From positions 1,364,001-1,428,000 of the forward strand of contig JAGMVK010000015.1 in NCBI GenBank assembly GCA_020747065.1: a stretch of 64,000 nt of DNA, in the 5' to 3' direction. The notes below the pieces were generated by a model, which ran no database searches, was not told the DNA's origin, and saw only the letters and a program-made list of their open reading frames with translations. Shown here piece after piece: positions 26,967-40,931 of the stretch. The position numbers and the translations under genes were made by a program. Source of the stretch: Cadophora sp. MPI-SDFR-AT-0126 (taxonomy: Eukaryota; Ascomycota; Leotiomycetes; Helotiales; Ploettnerulaceae). Position 1 is the first letter of the stretch, and each line of letters opens with the position of its first letter.

Positions 26967-29900
26967 TATATATCTCCCCCTTTAAAAACTCGCCCTTAAG
27001 TATTATAGTAAATAAATGTAGTAAAGCTAAGCTATTTCTAAAAGTATTAAATCTCTAGAGGTAAAAGTAGAAATCTATAGTATAGAAATAATATTAAAGT
27101 TATATAAAGCTTAAACTATTATTAGTCGTAGTAAAATCGTAAATAAAGGTTTATTTAATTTACTTTTATAAAGTTGTTCCTTATTATAATACCTTTATCT
27201 TCTCCTTTAACCTTTATAATTATAATACCTCTACTACCTTCTTCCTTCTCTTTACTTAATAAGCTCTATAATCCTTTTTAAAGCTATATAGGAAGCTTCT
27301 TTATTTTTTCTTACTACTATACGCGTTCCCCTAGTAATAAAGATTAAGTTATAATTGCTTTTCCTCTTTAAGAACTTACTTCTAAGAGTAAATAATCTTT
27401 AAGGAGGTTATAGAAGTAGCGCTACTCTTTCTTTAACTAAAGTAAGTATAGAGCTTTATTACTCTTCTATTCTAATCTCTCCCCTTCTAATCTTATAACC
27501 TTAAGATTAGGCTTAAGATTAAGACTAATAATCTCTAATACTTAACTTAAGCTAAGCGGTTTTAAGTTCTTTAATCTTTATTAACTATACCTCCCTTTCT
27601 TTATATAGTTCTTGCACGCTTAAACCTTATACTAGAGCCTTAACTTATAAGTTTTAAAACATAGATCTTTAAGTTAAAGATACTATTTTCTCTAATTAAG
27701 TTAAGTTAATCTTTTTACTTTTATTTTCCTTTTATTAATTACCTTGCGTATAAACTAGATCTCTATACTAACTTATACTAATTTTCTATAGAGGTCTTTG
27801 CTTCTTTAATAAGCTTAGTAATATCAGAGCTTCTCTAGATAAGGTTTCCTTTTTCTATATTATATCTTTAGCTATACTATTACTTTTTTAAGCTTAAACC
27901 TTAACTACTTTATTCTATAATAGTCTCTTACTTCGCTATAATAAATATCTCTTAGAAAAAAGGCTCTTTAAATCACTTAGTAAGTCTCTATTCTCTCTTC
28001 TTTCTAAAATATATTAATTCTAGTAATATCTTTATAGGTTCCGCTATATAACCTTTAATCTAAAGCACTTAAGTATATAATTACTAATTCTACCTTATAT
28101 AGCTAAGTTCCCTCTTCTAATTCCCTTACTCTTTACTCCCTTACTAAATTAATATTACTGCTAACCTTCTAGTACTAATAACTAGGATATATTTAATTTA
28201 GTAACTTCCCTCTTATACCTAGTAATAGTCTCTTACCTTACTATTATAGATATATACTTTAGGCGTATATATACTTATAGAGTTAGAGGTCTAAGTAATT
28301 AGTAGAAAGGCTAATATATTAGAAAAGGTAAGGATTATTAGATTTTTACTAAGGTAATAGGGGTTACTAAAGCTATCTCTATTATTAAGTGTTTTTTCTT
28401 AATTCTAAGGCTTTCTTACTAAGATATAAGACTTATTAAGTTACTAGAAGAGTTTACTAATATCTTAAAGAGTAAGGACTATTATGAAGACTTAAGAGTA
28501 ATAGAGGTCGCTCTTATTTCTGAATATTATTAAGGCTTCTTCTTAATTAATATCTAGCTATAATAATTTCCGTCTAATATAAAGGCTATCTATTATAAAG
28601 GGTATTTACTAGAAGTAAGCCTAATTCTTCTATCTTCAGAGTATAAGAATAGTATACTAAAGAGTAATAGCTATTATAAGTTCATTCGCTTTTTAATCTA
28701 GTAATAGTTTTAAGTATATTTAATAGCTTTTAAAAGATATATAGATTTATTACTAATTCTATTATTTTAAGGATTAGCTAGTTAAAGCTTTTAACTTAAG
28801 TTACTTACTTTAGTAAAGGTACTCTAAGTATATTATGTAGGCTCGCGGATTCTAATTTTATTATACTATATCTATACTCTTTGCATTAATACTCTTACTA
28901 GTACTTAAGCTATAGTAAATCTTGTAAATTATATTCTTTTTATTTACTCCTTTCTAAGAGAGTAAAGATAATATAGATAAGGGCCCAGATCTAATAAGTG
29001 TAACTAAGGTTAAGCTAATCTAAAAATAAACTAATACTTCTTCCTTTAGTAAAGTTACTTTATTAAAGGTTATTAGTTAATAGTATATTTAGGCCTTTAA
29101 TATATGAAGAATTCTAATCCTTAGGTGATTCTAAGGTATAGAGATATTAGCTTTATAGGGATAGGCTAAAGAGCTTCTATCTTTAATAAGACCTTAATTA
29201 ATAAGTGCTATATCTTCTTAGAAGTTATAGTAATAACCTAATTAATAAGAAACTACTAGAATAGTAAATAGCGCAGATAGTCTTAAGTCTAAAGTAACTA
29301 GAATCTCTCTAGTTTTATATATACTTTATAAGGGAAAAAGTTCTATAGGACTAGTGGAACTAGGGTTTTTATTATTTTTTACTAGTAAATATCCTTTTTT
29401 AAGTTACTCCTAATAATAGATTAGAGATCTTTATTACCGGATAAAGCTTTTCTATTATTAGTACTATTAGTATTAATAATATTTACCTTAGGGAATATCT
29501 TTTACTTATAATCTTAAGAAAATCCTTTATTTTTACTAACTATTTTCCTAAGAGTTTTTATAAATAAGAGATTTAGTAAATTATCTTAAGAAAGTAGCGC
29601 TTAAATAGGGAGTACTTTATATTAACTTTTATATATAAGGAATAAACCTTTCACTACTTACTTCTAGAGTATATACTTAAAGCTATTATAATCGATTATT
29701 AGGATATATAAATTAGGCTTATCTTACTTTTCTATTTAATAAGTAGCTTATTATTAACTCTGCGGAAAGTACTAGTAATAATAAAAAGCTCTATAATTCA
29801 TATTATATACTTAAGGGAATTATTAGCACTAATATAAGTAATATTTAGCCTTATATTAAATAATCACTCCGTAAGGCTAGATCGTACTCTAATATTTCAA

Positions 29901-31879
29901 GAGTATTTAGGCTCTACTTCTTACTAGCCTTTTATATCTTAGTAGTTTATATGCTCTTTAAGTACCTATAGGTAGTACTATAGCGAATTAAAGCTATCCT
30001 AAATAGTACTAGTAAAGATAAGTACTAGTAGTACTAGTAGTTGTTTTCCTATTTTAAAGAGTTAGTGTCCTTACTATTAGAGGTACTATTCTAAGGTTAA
30101 CTACGCTAAGACTACTCTATATTAGTCTTATTAATTCTATAAGATCTCTGGAATTCTAATAATAATTCTATTATTTTATCTAATTTAAATAGTAAGTATA
30201 TTGAAAGTATCTATACTAGAATCACTATTATTATTACTAAAGTATTATTGGTAAGGATTTTCTAGGCCTGATTTAGTACTAATCTCTCTCTCTTAATTAC
30301 TAAGGTAAGTAATTAATTTAGTGTCTTTAGTATTATAAATAAACTTCTTTTATATATAAAATAGTTTTAGTATACTTCTAGTGAAAGTTAATTAGAGCTA
30401 GGGACTATTAAGTTCTAGCTCTTTAAGCTTATAATAACCCTTTTTAGTATTAGCTTATACTATCTTATATAGTCCTAATTACCGGAAATCTAAAACTTTT
30501 TATATTAACTTATTAATTTCTCTTACTGAATTATATTAAAGGATTATATCTTTAACTTAAAATAGTCTCTATTAAATATTATACTTATTATTAAAAGCGT
30601 CTCGACCCTCTTATTTATAGCAGCTTTTACATAGTATTACTTTATTAATATTTTCTTACTGCATTTAAAACTAAATTACCCTAAATTATAATAACTTTAA
30701 TTAATTAATAACTTCTTCTATAAACAGAGTTCTCTAAGTAAGGTATTATATTTCTATAGGAAGGATAAGTTCTTTATTATAAACTATATAAAAAGGTATA
30801 AAGCTTATAAGTCTATATATTATTATCTGATTTATAAATAATACTACTAAAAGGTTTTTAATCTACTAATTTCCTATCTTAAAGAGAGTATTTTTAATTG
30901 GCCTATAGCTTTATTTAGCTATACTATTTACTCTTAAATTATAGATTAATACTTATATATACTATATCTCTATTCTATTTAGGAACTAAATCACTTCTTC
31001 TATATTCTCTTTACCTCTATTAACTACTAATCTCTAGAATAAGCTATAGTAGTAAATAATATCTTCCTAAATAAAAGTAGCTATAGCTACTACTATCTTA
31101 TATATAAAAGCCTATACCTTAACCTAATTACTTATATTATCTCTAGTAATAACTAAATATTACTTTTCTTATTATTTAGTTATATAAGTAATATTTAGGA
31201 CTTATTACTTTATTAAACTATTAGAAGCTATAGGGAAAAGAAGTTTTTCTTACTATCTTAGTAATCTTAATTAGTATTCTAGGTAAGTTTAAACGAAATT
31301 TATAGTGTTTTTATAATATCTTTTCTAAAAGTAGTATATAAAAATATAGTAATAAGTACTTTCTCTTCTTTTATAATTAAAGTTATTATAATAACTTCGA
31401 AGAATCCGTGCTTTATCTTAATTAGTGTTAACTATAAGCCTAATAAGAGCTTCTTTTATTAATAGCTTCTAGATTTTTCGATTATATACTTCAAAATTTA
31501 GAGCTTCTTTCTTAAAAGTATAAAAGGTCTTTTGATCTATTCCTTTTGGAGTTCTAAGTATTATTAAGTATAAGGTAATTTATATAAAGTAATTAAAGTA
31601 CTTAAAAAAAGAAACCGGGAACTTGTATTTAGTATTTAATTTTATATTAAAAGTATTACTAGAGCTTTCCGTAAGCTCTTTACTTTTTTTAAGCTATTAT
31701 ACTTATGCTCTTATATCTTAAAGAATAATATTTTATCTTATTAATTCCGGGTCTATTTTAATTACCTCCTTTACTTAGTTAAGCTCTATAGGGTAAATCT
31801 TATAAGCTCTAAGCTCTAAAAGAATCCAATCTTCGTTATTATTAAAGGTATTATTATTATAATCTATATTATTTAAGTA
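26967..31879 (-). other. 3' part of the gypsy element, integrase expected but not cleanly readable
   Basis: Starts with the polypurine tract. It is among the most AT-rich parts of the window. Fragments near 31300-31500 could be the integrase zinc-binding region, but stops and frame changes prevent a firm call. Confidence 0.45.
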
Positions 31880-32165
31880 TCTAGGTCTCCTAGAAAGAGT
31901 ATTTGTAGTAGTATATATAGAACCTTTAATATACTAAACTTCAAAATTAAAGAGCCTTATTTAAGTAAGCTATCTTATAACTATAGCTCTAGGGTAATTA
32001 TTAATAGCGCTATTAAGTTATACTACTAGAGTATTAGTATCTATTTCTAGAATAAAGTGCACTCTTATAAACTAAATCTTTAGCTTTTTTAGAATATAAA
32101 GTACTTCTTTATACTCTCTCTTTATAATATCGTAATTATGTTTAGCCTTATTCTAGTATCTACTC
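31880..32165 (-). pseudogene. Gypsy RNase H
   Basis: Minus-strand reading NYDIIKREYKEVLYILKKL, then VHFILEIDTNTLVV, then FNFEV-YIKGSIYTTTNTLSRRP, the typical end of gypsy RNase H (D-A-D-Lsrrp). Several Gln/Trp positions are stops. Confidence 0.8.
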
Positions 32166-32699
32166 TTATATTATATAGGGTGTACTTATTCACTATTAAA
32201 GTCTCTCTAGCCTAAGTAACCTTCTTACCTAAATCTACTAGAATTAATAGCTACTATAATTTCCCTAGTATCTTTACTATAATTAACTCTATAAAGTATA
32301 AGGGATATATAAAGAGTATTTTAAAGTGCTTTTATAGCTTTACCTATAAGTCTGTCTAGTTTAAATAGAAAGGGGACCCCTTTTCTTAAAAGGTTATAAA
32401 GGAGTTTAGTAATAAATCAGAAATCTTTAATCTAAATTCGAAAGTATATAATAAGCTTAAAAAATCCCTTAATATTAGAGAGGTGTTTTAGCTCTTCTTA
32501 ATTCTGTATTTTAATAAGGTATACCGCTAATAGTTCTCTGCCCCCTGAATTATAAGCGTAGCCTATAATATCTAGCTCATTAAGGTAAAACTGTGATTTA
32601 GCTCTAATAATCGCTCTAACTCTTTCAAGTCTTTCTAAAGTTTTATTAAGGTTAGTGATATACTCTATTATAAATTAATAAATTTCTAGAAGAGTAGTA

Positions 32700-33120
32700 A
32701 CTTAATCGTAGTCTATATAGAAGCCTTTAATACTTATATTATTAAGAAATAGCATAGTAATAATTAGTATAATATCTTTTAAGATTCTTAATATTATTTA
32801 TATAAATTAAGTAACTGAATTAGTGTATTCTTAAGGTAAGGTAGTATTTCTGACTAGCTCTATATATAGTATATAAAATACTATCATATCTTGGCTTAAT
32901 TAGTGAAGTATTTACTAATTATAGCCGGAATAGAGGTTTATAAGGCTAGTCATTTAGTAGCTTATAAATTCCTTAAAGAATTTATCTACTAATAGAGGTA
33001 AGTTTACGTTCCTTCAAGTTACTGCGTTTAGTATAGTCGCTAAGTTAATAAGCTTATATTTTCCGGGCTTCTTCTTCTTAATAAGAAACTAAGTGTTTTA
33101 GTAAGGTCCCTTAGAGAGTT
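32700..33120 (-). pseudogene. Gypsy reverse transcriptase
   Basis: Minus-strand reading GPY then FLIKKKKPGKYKLINLA near 33045-33115, SLINLYSGYN near 32918-32945, and the catalytic block FLNNISIKG near 32725-32760, where the two catalytic Asp have become Asn (GAT/GAC to AAT/AAC). This branch differs from the chromodomain element's reverse transcriptase, with FSGYD-type rather than QAAFNRI-type motifs. Confidence 0.82.
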
Positions 33121-36100
33121 CAAGTACTTCTTTATCTAATTGCTCTTATACTATTTTTATAACTTTAGGCACTAACGCTCTAAGTAGTAGAAAATTAGGA
33201 GCTTAATATACTTTATAAGGTATTATCTTAATAATTACTAGTAGAAAAATATCTTTATAAAACTATTTGTACTTAAGCTACTTAAATACTATAGCTCCCT
33301 CTTAGTTCAGTATTATTTTATTAAAGAAAGCTCTTTTCTTTAGCTATAGTATACTACTAATATTAAGCTTTACTAATCTTTTTAAGGTAAGTCTTAAACC
33401 TTAAGGTAAGTTTAAGAATTAGGGTAGTAAAAGGTACTGAAATCTTTTATATTAATCTTATTAAGTATCTTTTACTTAAGACCTCTTATACTAGTTATTC
33501 TTCTTACTAGGAGCTTCTCCTATTTAGTCTACTTTATTAATTAGTTGTACTTTCTTTACCTTTAATTTATATATTATATTAATTTAAATAGTACGTGATT
33601 GCCGAGGCCTCTTATAGTATAAGTATTTTGCGTTAAGCTTATTATAGCTTATAATAAACTGGAATATTAATTCAAGGTTAATAACTAAGAAAGGGTCTAA
33701 TAAAGCTTCCTTAATAATAGTCCCTAGGGCAAAATTTTAAAGAGTTAATTCTAGAATATAAAACTCTTTCTTAATAAATTTAATAATTACTATAAGCTCT
33801 GTCTTAGAAATTAGAGGTATTATAGTAATTAGTTTAAGAGAGTTAAGGCTAAAATTAGAAATCCAAGTATTATCCCCCCCTTTATTAAGCTTACTCTTAA
33901 GTATAAGAGTTATTATAAATATAAAGTATTTTATTATTTTAATTACTATACTCTATTTATAGTTAGCTATTTATTTCCTGAAAATTTATCTTGGGAATTA
34001 TAATTACTATCTTTATTTTAGTAAACTATTCTAATTATTTACTATTTCTTTAGTACTTTAGTATCTTTAGCTTTCTTTATAGTATTATTTATTTTAATAA
34101 TAGTAATAAGATAAGAGCGAGAATCTTATAAATTAGTAAGGACTTTCCTATTATTATAGTTAGAGAGGTAGTAGAAGATTAGCTTAGCTTTTTAAAAGAA
34201 CAGAAACCCTAGAATAATTTTAATTTTAAGAGTATTTATAATATAAAACCTTATATAGATAATGTAATTTCCGATTACTATAGGAATATTATTAGTAAAT
34301 CTAAGAAACTAAGACTTAGTACTAGTAATTGTTTTTAAAATTATATTATAACTATTAGTGATAGCTAGCTTAAGCTTTATCGCTGCCTCTAGTATTATGT
34401 AATTAACTTTAGCTCTAGTATTTAGAGTAACTTAAATATCGCTAATTATTATTCTTCTAAGTATTGTTACTACTAGCTTTAGAATTAGAAAGTAGTATAA
34501 TTATATTTTATTAAGACTAGTTTTAATAGGATTAATACTAAACGCCTCACTAATAAATATACTTACTAAAGAGTTAATATTACTATATATGTAACAGTAT
34601 TACTAGCGTTATAAGAAAGATTACCCTAGGCTCGTAAAAAGAGTAAGTAGAGGAAGTCTAAGTAAAGGAATCAAGCTAATTAGTAAGAAGAGCGCTAAAT
34701 ACGAGACTAGCGCCTCTACTGATTAGGCGGTTTAAGCCCGCTGACTTCGCTAATAGCTCCTAAGTTTCAGTATAAAGTTATACTACTTCAATCTAACTCC
34801 CTTATATTTATAAAACTATTTCTAAGGCAGCGTATAGCGATATATACCTATATTTAGGGTAAATAAATCATAAGGGGATTTTTCCAAGAATATAGTAATA
34901 TTATCTGAGTTATCGCCTTATAGCTTAGTATTTTCTTCTTTATATTTATTAATAATAAGTAGGAGCTAAAGTATTAGTCTTTACTAAAGAATATTATTTG
35001 ATTCTATTAAAACTTCTAGTAATTAAACTCTTACTTTCTCTACTTATAGAGCTTCTTTTCTATAATGCTATATTATTTAATTAATAGCCTTAGTAAAGGC
35101 TTTTACTATTTTAAGTAAATTAATTAATATTATTAATTCTCTTAAAATAAGATTTTTAAGAATCTTCGTCTAGTTTAGTAACTTATCTAGTATACTCTTA
35201 TACTTATAACTATTCTAAAATAAAGTATTATATATATAAGGATTTCTTAAGTTTAGTTTTTAAATACTTAATCTTAGTACTATTAGAGGAAGAACTAGGA
35301 TAAGTACTAATTCCTTTTTTATCTTACGAATTAATAATAGCGGTACTAAAGCTTTAGAAGTAATTAAAGGCTTAGTAGAATTAGTCTTTTTCGTGTTCTA
35401 TTTAAGGATTTCTATAAGTGTTTTACGAGTTTTCTTAGAGTTATTAATATCTATTATATTCGAAAGGTAAGTATTTCTTTAAGCCTTAGTAAACTAAATA
35501 CTTTTAGTTATATTTTTAGGAAACTTAGCTCTTTTATAAGAGGTATATTCTTTAATTCTGTTCTGAAGTTTAGTCCTTATATTATATAGTTACTTTCAAG
35601 AAGTAGTAGAGCGAGTTCTAGTCTTCACTAGCTATACTTAGAATTTCTTAGTCTTCGTATCTCCTTTAGTCTATATATAAAGGCCTTAGACTTTAGCTAG
35701 GGTATTTTAATTATGAAATATTTATATAAGAATATTTAAGGTATTAATAAATCTAAGGTTAAGTTTAACCTTTAAACTCTTTACTAAATTATTATAAGTT
35801 AGCTCTTATATTAGCGTGGCTTATATCTGCGAGTTAAGAAAATCCTTCTCCACTTAAGCTCTTTTTATCGAGTTAGGGCTATATATAGTATTAAGTACTT
35901 TCTTTAGTACCTCCTATCTTTAGGGTATATTACTATTAGGAAATATAATAGGGTACCTTAGTTTCCCTTTTTCTTACGGATTAATATAGATATAGTTATT
36001 ATTATTTACTTTATAGATTATTCTTAGGCTAATAAACTTCTTATAATTATAGCACTAATTCATATATTAGTAAAAAGCTTAGGGTTTTATTTCTGGAAGT

Positions 36101-38316
36101 TATTTATTATAGCACCACTTATACTCCTTATTATTATTACTATAGTAACTATTACTATAATTATAATAATCGGATTTACTAGTGTATTAGCTCTCTCTAT
36201 ACTAAATCAGTACTTTCTCTTAAACTTATTTAGTATATTAAATTAAGTTAATCTTAAATATTAGTTAAGTATCTGAGATTTGCTTAGCTATCTCTTATAA
36301 GATTTAGAAGTCCTTTAGCCCTTTAGTAATTATATCTAGGTTATAATCTAATACTTAAGTAGCGCTATTTTTAATCTTTTAAATAATTGGAATTAAGTCC
36401 TTACTAACTGAAGTAGTAACTTAATTAGAGGTATTAGTTCTTACTAGCTTAGAACTGTCTTAAAAGGCTTACTGAATTTAAGTAGCGGGTGTATTATTAT
36501 AATAAGTAGTAAAATTAGCTTAAAATCTTACAGTATTTCTAGCTTAAATAGTTAGCGCTATTAGTTTAGTGAAATAATTAATATTAAAGTAAACTACGGG
36601 TTTACTCCTAATACTTTACTCTTAGATTAGAGTATTAATATCCTTAGTAAGAGAAATCCTAGTTTTTACTACTTTAAATACTTTAAGAAATAGTGCTAAG
36701 TTATTTATATTAAATTATCCTTTTCCCTACTAAATCGAAACCTCTATAGCTTTCTTCTAAAGGTACACTAGAAGTATAAATAGGAATTAAAGAACGATTT
36801 ACTTATTTATAAGATTTCCTTTGTTTTTACAGTTATTAATAACTTCTTTAAAAGCCCTATAAAATTAGTAAATTACTATTAAGCTAAAGTTAGAATTAGT
36901 CTCTTAAAGAATCTAAAAATCTTGAATTAGGGTATCTAAATAACTAATAGTATAAAATCAATAGAGTAAGTTAAGACTCTAGTATTCTTTCTAAATTATA
37001 GTACTGAATTTATAAAAGGTACTAAAGGTATAGCCTAGGAGTTTCTCTAAATTCCACGCTATAAAAGGCTCGGCGTACTTAATAATCCACTACTTTATTT
37101 CTTTCTTTAAGATGATCCTTCAGCTCTAAAATAAGTAAATAAGGCTCTTAAGAAATTAAGTCGCTTTTCTTCTATTAAAATATAGTACTCTAATATATTA
37201 AATTAGTAGTATAAGTTACTAAATATTTATCTACTACTTAGTATCTTATAAGGGCTTAGGAGAGATCTTAGTTTCTCCTAAGTATTTAGAAGTACTCGAA
37301 GTAAAGCTAGTTTTACCTCTATCTTTTATAATATTAAGGGTTAATAAGCCTGTATTAGAGGTCATACTTACTTATAAGGTACCTACTGAATTACCTATAG
37401 AAGTTATTAGCTTAGGGCTACTAGAGCCTACTGCCTTCTTCTCCTTAAGGCCTACGTTTCTAGTATTATTAGTTAGTATAGTATTGATTTTATATTAAGT
37501 AATAGTATAAAAGGTTTTATATTTAATAAGGTTTTTAGCTATACTTTTAAAAAAGTAAAGAAATATACGTGTATTATAAATAGAAAAGATAGTAAAAAAG
37601 ATGATTATAAAAAATCTATTAATAGAGTTTCTCCTTATATAACTTCCTTACTCTCGCTTCTAAAATAGGCAAAGATTTAGTATATAAATAATAGAAGGAA
37701 TATAATTTATAAATAAGTACTAAAACAGAAGACTAAACTAATTATAAAATAATATTTATAATAATAGGATACTAAGACAGAAAACTCTACTTTAGCACGT
37801 AAGGCCCTGAAGGCTCTAAACTAAAAATAGTAAAGATAAAGATAAACACTCTAGCACTTAAGTATTTCAGGCTTAAAACCTCTTATATAATTTCGTTCTT
37901 CCTAATACTTATAAGCTTTTAAGCTTTAATAAAGAGCTGATTAATTTCTATTTAAGCTAGTAGTTTCCTTATATAAAGTAAGTCTTAAGTCCTGAAAGAA
38001 GCGCTAAATAAAATAAGTAATAGTAATGAAGCTCTTATAAGAAAAAGTTATATTTTTCTAGTATTTTAAGATTTCCCTCTACTTTAGAAAGTAACTTAGT
38101 TATTCTAGTATAATCTCTTAATATTATAGCTTTTATTATCGCGTTTATTATTATATTAAAGCTTATAAGAGGGCTAACTAAATAATTCCTATAGTTATAT
38201 AATTAATATCCTTGAACTTTAAGAATTCTAAATTAGTATAAAGGGATACTTTATTATATGTACTTAAATACCTTATATACTAGATATATTCCCTGCATTA
38301 ATCACTAAAATATATA
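33121..38316 (-). other. Gag and protease portion of the gypsy element, unreadable
   Basis: Between the reverse transcriptase and the 5' LTR. RIP-type decay leaves no confident domain. The stretch is more than 5 kb, longer than gag plus protease usually needs. Confidence 0.45.
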
Positions 38317-38587
38317 TAAAGAGAAGAACCCTAATCTTCATATAATAAAAGAGTAGTAAATATATAGTGCATAAGGTATGAGGTTTATAAAATAATAGAT
38401 AGATAAAATTAAAAGATATTATATATCTAAAAAGTATAAATTATTAAGTAAAGAAAGAAGTATAAAACTTATTAGAGGAAGAAAAGCTATTATTATTATT
38501 TTTAATCTCTTAGGAAGATCTTAGCTTAAGTATAATACTAAGTGCATAGGTCAGGTGATAAAAGTGTACTGAGGCCGATCCCTACCA
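38317..38587 (-). repeat. 5' LTR of the 11.9-kb gypsy element
   Basis: 271 bp, ends CCTACCA at 38587. The TG at its plus-strand start has become TA. Confidence 0.88.
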
Positions 38588-39205
38588 TAATATTATTAAT
38601 ATTCGATCTTATAAAACTTTCAGGTTTTAAGAAGTTGCGATTATTAATTAAGTTTATCGCTTCGCAGTTGTTTAATAAAGTGCTTTTTAATAAAAAATAG
38701 CTTTCGCTTTTTTAAAAGAAATAAATATCAAGTATCGTATCTTTAGTAAGATTTAGCTAAATAACTAAGTTTTATATACCGCTTTTCTTATCTCTTTTAT
38801 CAGTTATATTTCTTAAGAACAAGCTTTTACTAGCTAATTCGCTTTTATTATTATTTTTAATAAGCTCGTTAACTTTCGGTAGCAAAAGCTTATTCTTATC
38901 GAAGCTCGATCGTAAGCTCTTCTACTTATTAGTAATAAAGCGCTTGCGAATAATATTAATTATTTCTTCTAGAAAAGTAATATTAAAGCTTTGCTTATAG
39001 AACGACTTACTATATACTATTATTTAAAATCTTGCGTAGTCCTAAGGTTTCTAGAAGTATAGCTTACTATATAAGCACTTATGCTTTTATCGATCTTCAC
39101 TCTTACCTCGTAGCTAAGCGTTTAAGCTCTCGCTTTCAACTACTTCTCGCGCACCGAGTATAACAAATACTCTATAGTCTTTTGCTTTCCCTTCAACTAG
39201 CTTTT
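38588..39205 (-). pseudogene. Copia protease (N-terminal part) and C-terminal gag
   Basis: Immediately right of the gypsy LTR the minus-strand frame reads a LLNNCEAINLINNRNFLKP-type block, the active-site region of fungal copia proteases (D-x-G/C-A, with Asp changed to Asn). It joins in frame to 26695. The rest up to the solo LTR is decayed gag. Confidence 0.7.
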
Positions 39206-39606
39206 TATAATATTATATTAAGTATATAGCTTAAACTACCTTACCTAAACTCACTTATATAATTATTCTAGGCTTAAATCAATTAGGAATAGCTTAAATA
39301 AGCTATATACACCTAATATAAAGCTCTAACTTTCATAGGTTATAGCTAAGATATCCAAGGCTTCTGATACGTGGTTTTCCTAGGCTAAAATAGTAGTTGT
39401 ATAAAGCTCTGAATTCTGCATCTTAAATTACTAAAAGTAATTGTATTTCTGGCAAAGAATTAAAGGATTGTTTAAGCTAATTTAAGCCTGCATTTGCCTA
39501 ATTAGGCTAGCTAAGCGAATACACATGTAATAAGATAAAGTAGTTATATAGGCCTAAAAATCCCCTCTTAATAGAATCATTATTTATACTAAATATCTTC
39601 TTTTCA
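39206..39606 (+). mobile_element. Solo LTR inside the copia element
   Basis: 401 bp with no internal region. It starts TATAATATTATATTAAG, ends CTTCTTTTCA, and is flanked by a perfect 5-bp duplication ctttt (39201-39205 and 39607-39611). It is the same family as the solo LTR at 60010-60381. Solo LTRs arise by recombination between the two LTRs of a full element. Orientation is given relative to its sister copy only. Confidence 0.85.
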
Positions 39607-39611
39607 CTTTT

Positions 39612-40719
39612 AATATCTAATATTAGTCTCTTTTAAATAAAAAAAATAAATAAGCTTTAAAATAAAATATATTTAAGCTTTTTCGAGATCGTTACATTTT
39701 TTGAATTCCAAGAAGTACTTATACGCTTATAAATAATCAAAGTTATTAATAGCGATCAGGAAATTAGATATACTGATAAATCCTTCAATCTTTAGGACTT
39801 TATAAAAAATACAGCTTTGGATTAAAGCTAAGTGCTTCATTACTTATATACATAAGTTAATTCTGCCTCTTTTAGCTGTATTTAGCGACGCGTGATAATT
39901 AGCCCGAATAGAAGCTTGAATTATCGAGTCCGATTAATTAAGCACTTGTTTTAAAGCTCGTAGCAGAGATTAGATATTCATGCTTTTATTAGCGATAATC
40001 TTCGCGTTCGCGATCTCAAAGTACTACTTAGCTATAGTTCTCTTGATCTATTTGTAAAGTTTCTGATACTAAATTATTCGTAACTGCTAAATTACTGTAT
40101 TAATTCTAAACTACTTGGCTTCGGCCTTTGCATTAGCGATAAAATTAACTTTTATATATATAATAAGCTCGATCGAAGATTTAAGAATTGAGGCATAGCT
40201 AATAACGCTACTCTCTCTTTAAGAGCTTATAATTAACGCAGACAAGGAGTCTAATCTAAAAAGAGATAAAAGAGTTAACGATTGTCGTGCTGCTTAGTTT
40301 ACAAGCTTAAGTATATATTACGCTTTCTTCAGGTTATAATCGATAAAAAGCTTCTCGTTAGCCTCCGTAGCGATCGCCGCAGTTAAACGAGGTTATTTAT
40401 TAAAGATTTAAGCAAGTGAAAAAGCATCTGAAGTATCTGGATCGATGAAAAGCCAGAGACTAAAGGTATTTACGCTAAATGTCAAGTGCTTTATCCATAA
40501 GGGAAAATCTTCTGGCTTTAAGTACATAGCATTAAAGCTAATAGCTCTCCCGGCTTCAGGATCGTTTGAGAAGGAAGATATTAGTATATTAATAGACTAA
40601 TCGAATAATCGTAGAAAAAAAGTTTGGATTCGTGAAGATTTAATCATAGAAATTAACAGAAGTTTCACACAACTGATCAGTTACTTCAAGTAGCTCTTAA
40701 AGATAATATAGCTCTTAAT
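39612..40719 (-). pseudogene. Copia gag region
   Basis: Between the 5' LTR and the solo LTR. Minus-strand reading near 40430-40520 gives FPLWIKHLTFSV and LWLFIDPDT, matching the start of copia gag proteins (a W-hydrophobic block followed by the IDP motif). Later blocks are too decayed to place. Confidence 0.65.
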
Positions 40720-40926
40720 TGTAATACAAAAGTAAAGCTCTCTATTATATTATTAAGAGCTTGTACGATCAAGTCAAGTCTGAAGTTGGAAATTATATAT
40801 TCAGAGAATGTTAATCCTAGAAAAACTAAATGAAGAGCACGATATATATATATAAAGTGCTTACGTAAGCACACGCTAAATTAACTGCAGTCGCTTAAAA
40901 GTCTTAACACTACGTAGTGTTTCACA
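40720..40926 (-). repeat. 5' LTR of the copia element
   Basis: 207 bp, partner of 12182-12388. It ends TTTCACA and is followed by target duplication ttaat (40927-40931). Confidence 0.88.
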
Positions 40927-40931
40927 TTAAT

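Larger units (their letters stand above)
26696..38587 (-). mobile_element. Ty3/gypsy LTR retrotransposon, 11.9 kb, heavily RIP-mutated
   Basis: Two 271-bp LTRs (26696-26966 and 38317-38587) of equal length, TGG…CTACCA. A polypurine tract abuts the left LTR (minus strand, about 26968-26982), so it reads right to left. The element interrupts the copia protease. The 5-bp flanks (tatta left, taata right) are not identical. Reverse transcriptase and RNase H are recognisable near 33.1-31.9 kb. Gag should lie to their right and integrase to their left. LTRs differ at roughly two dozen positions, all transitions as far as I can align them. At 11.9 kb it is longer than a typical 6-8 kb gypsy element. 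No further nested insertion was detected, so it may have extra coding or non-coding sequence. Confidence 0.88.
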
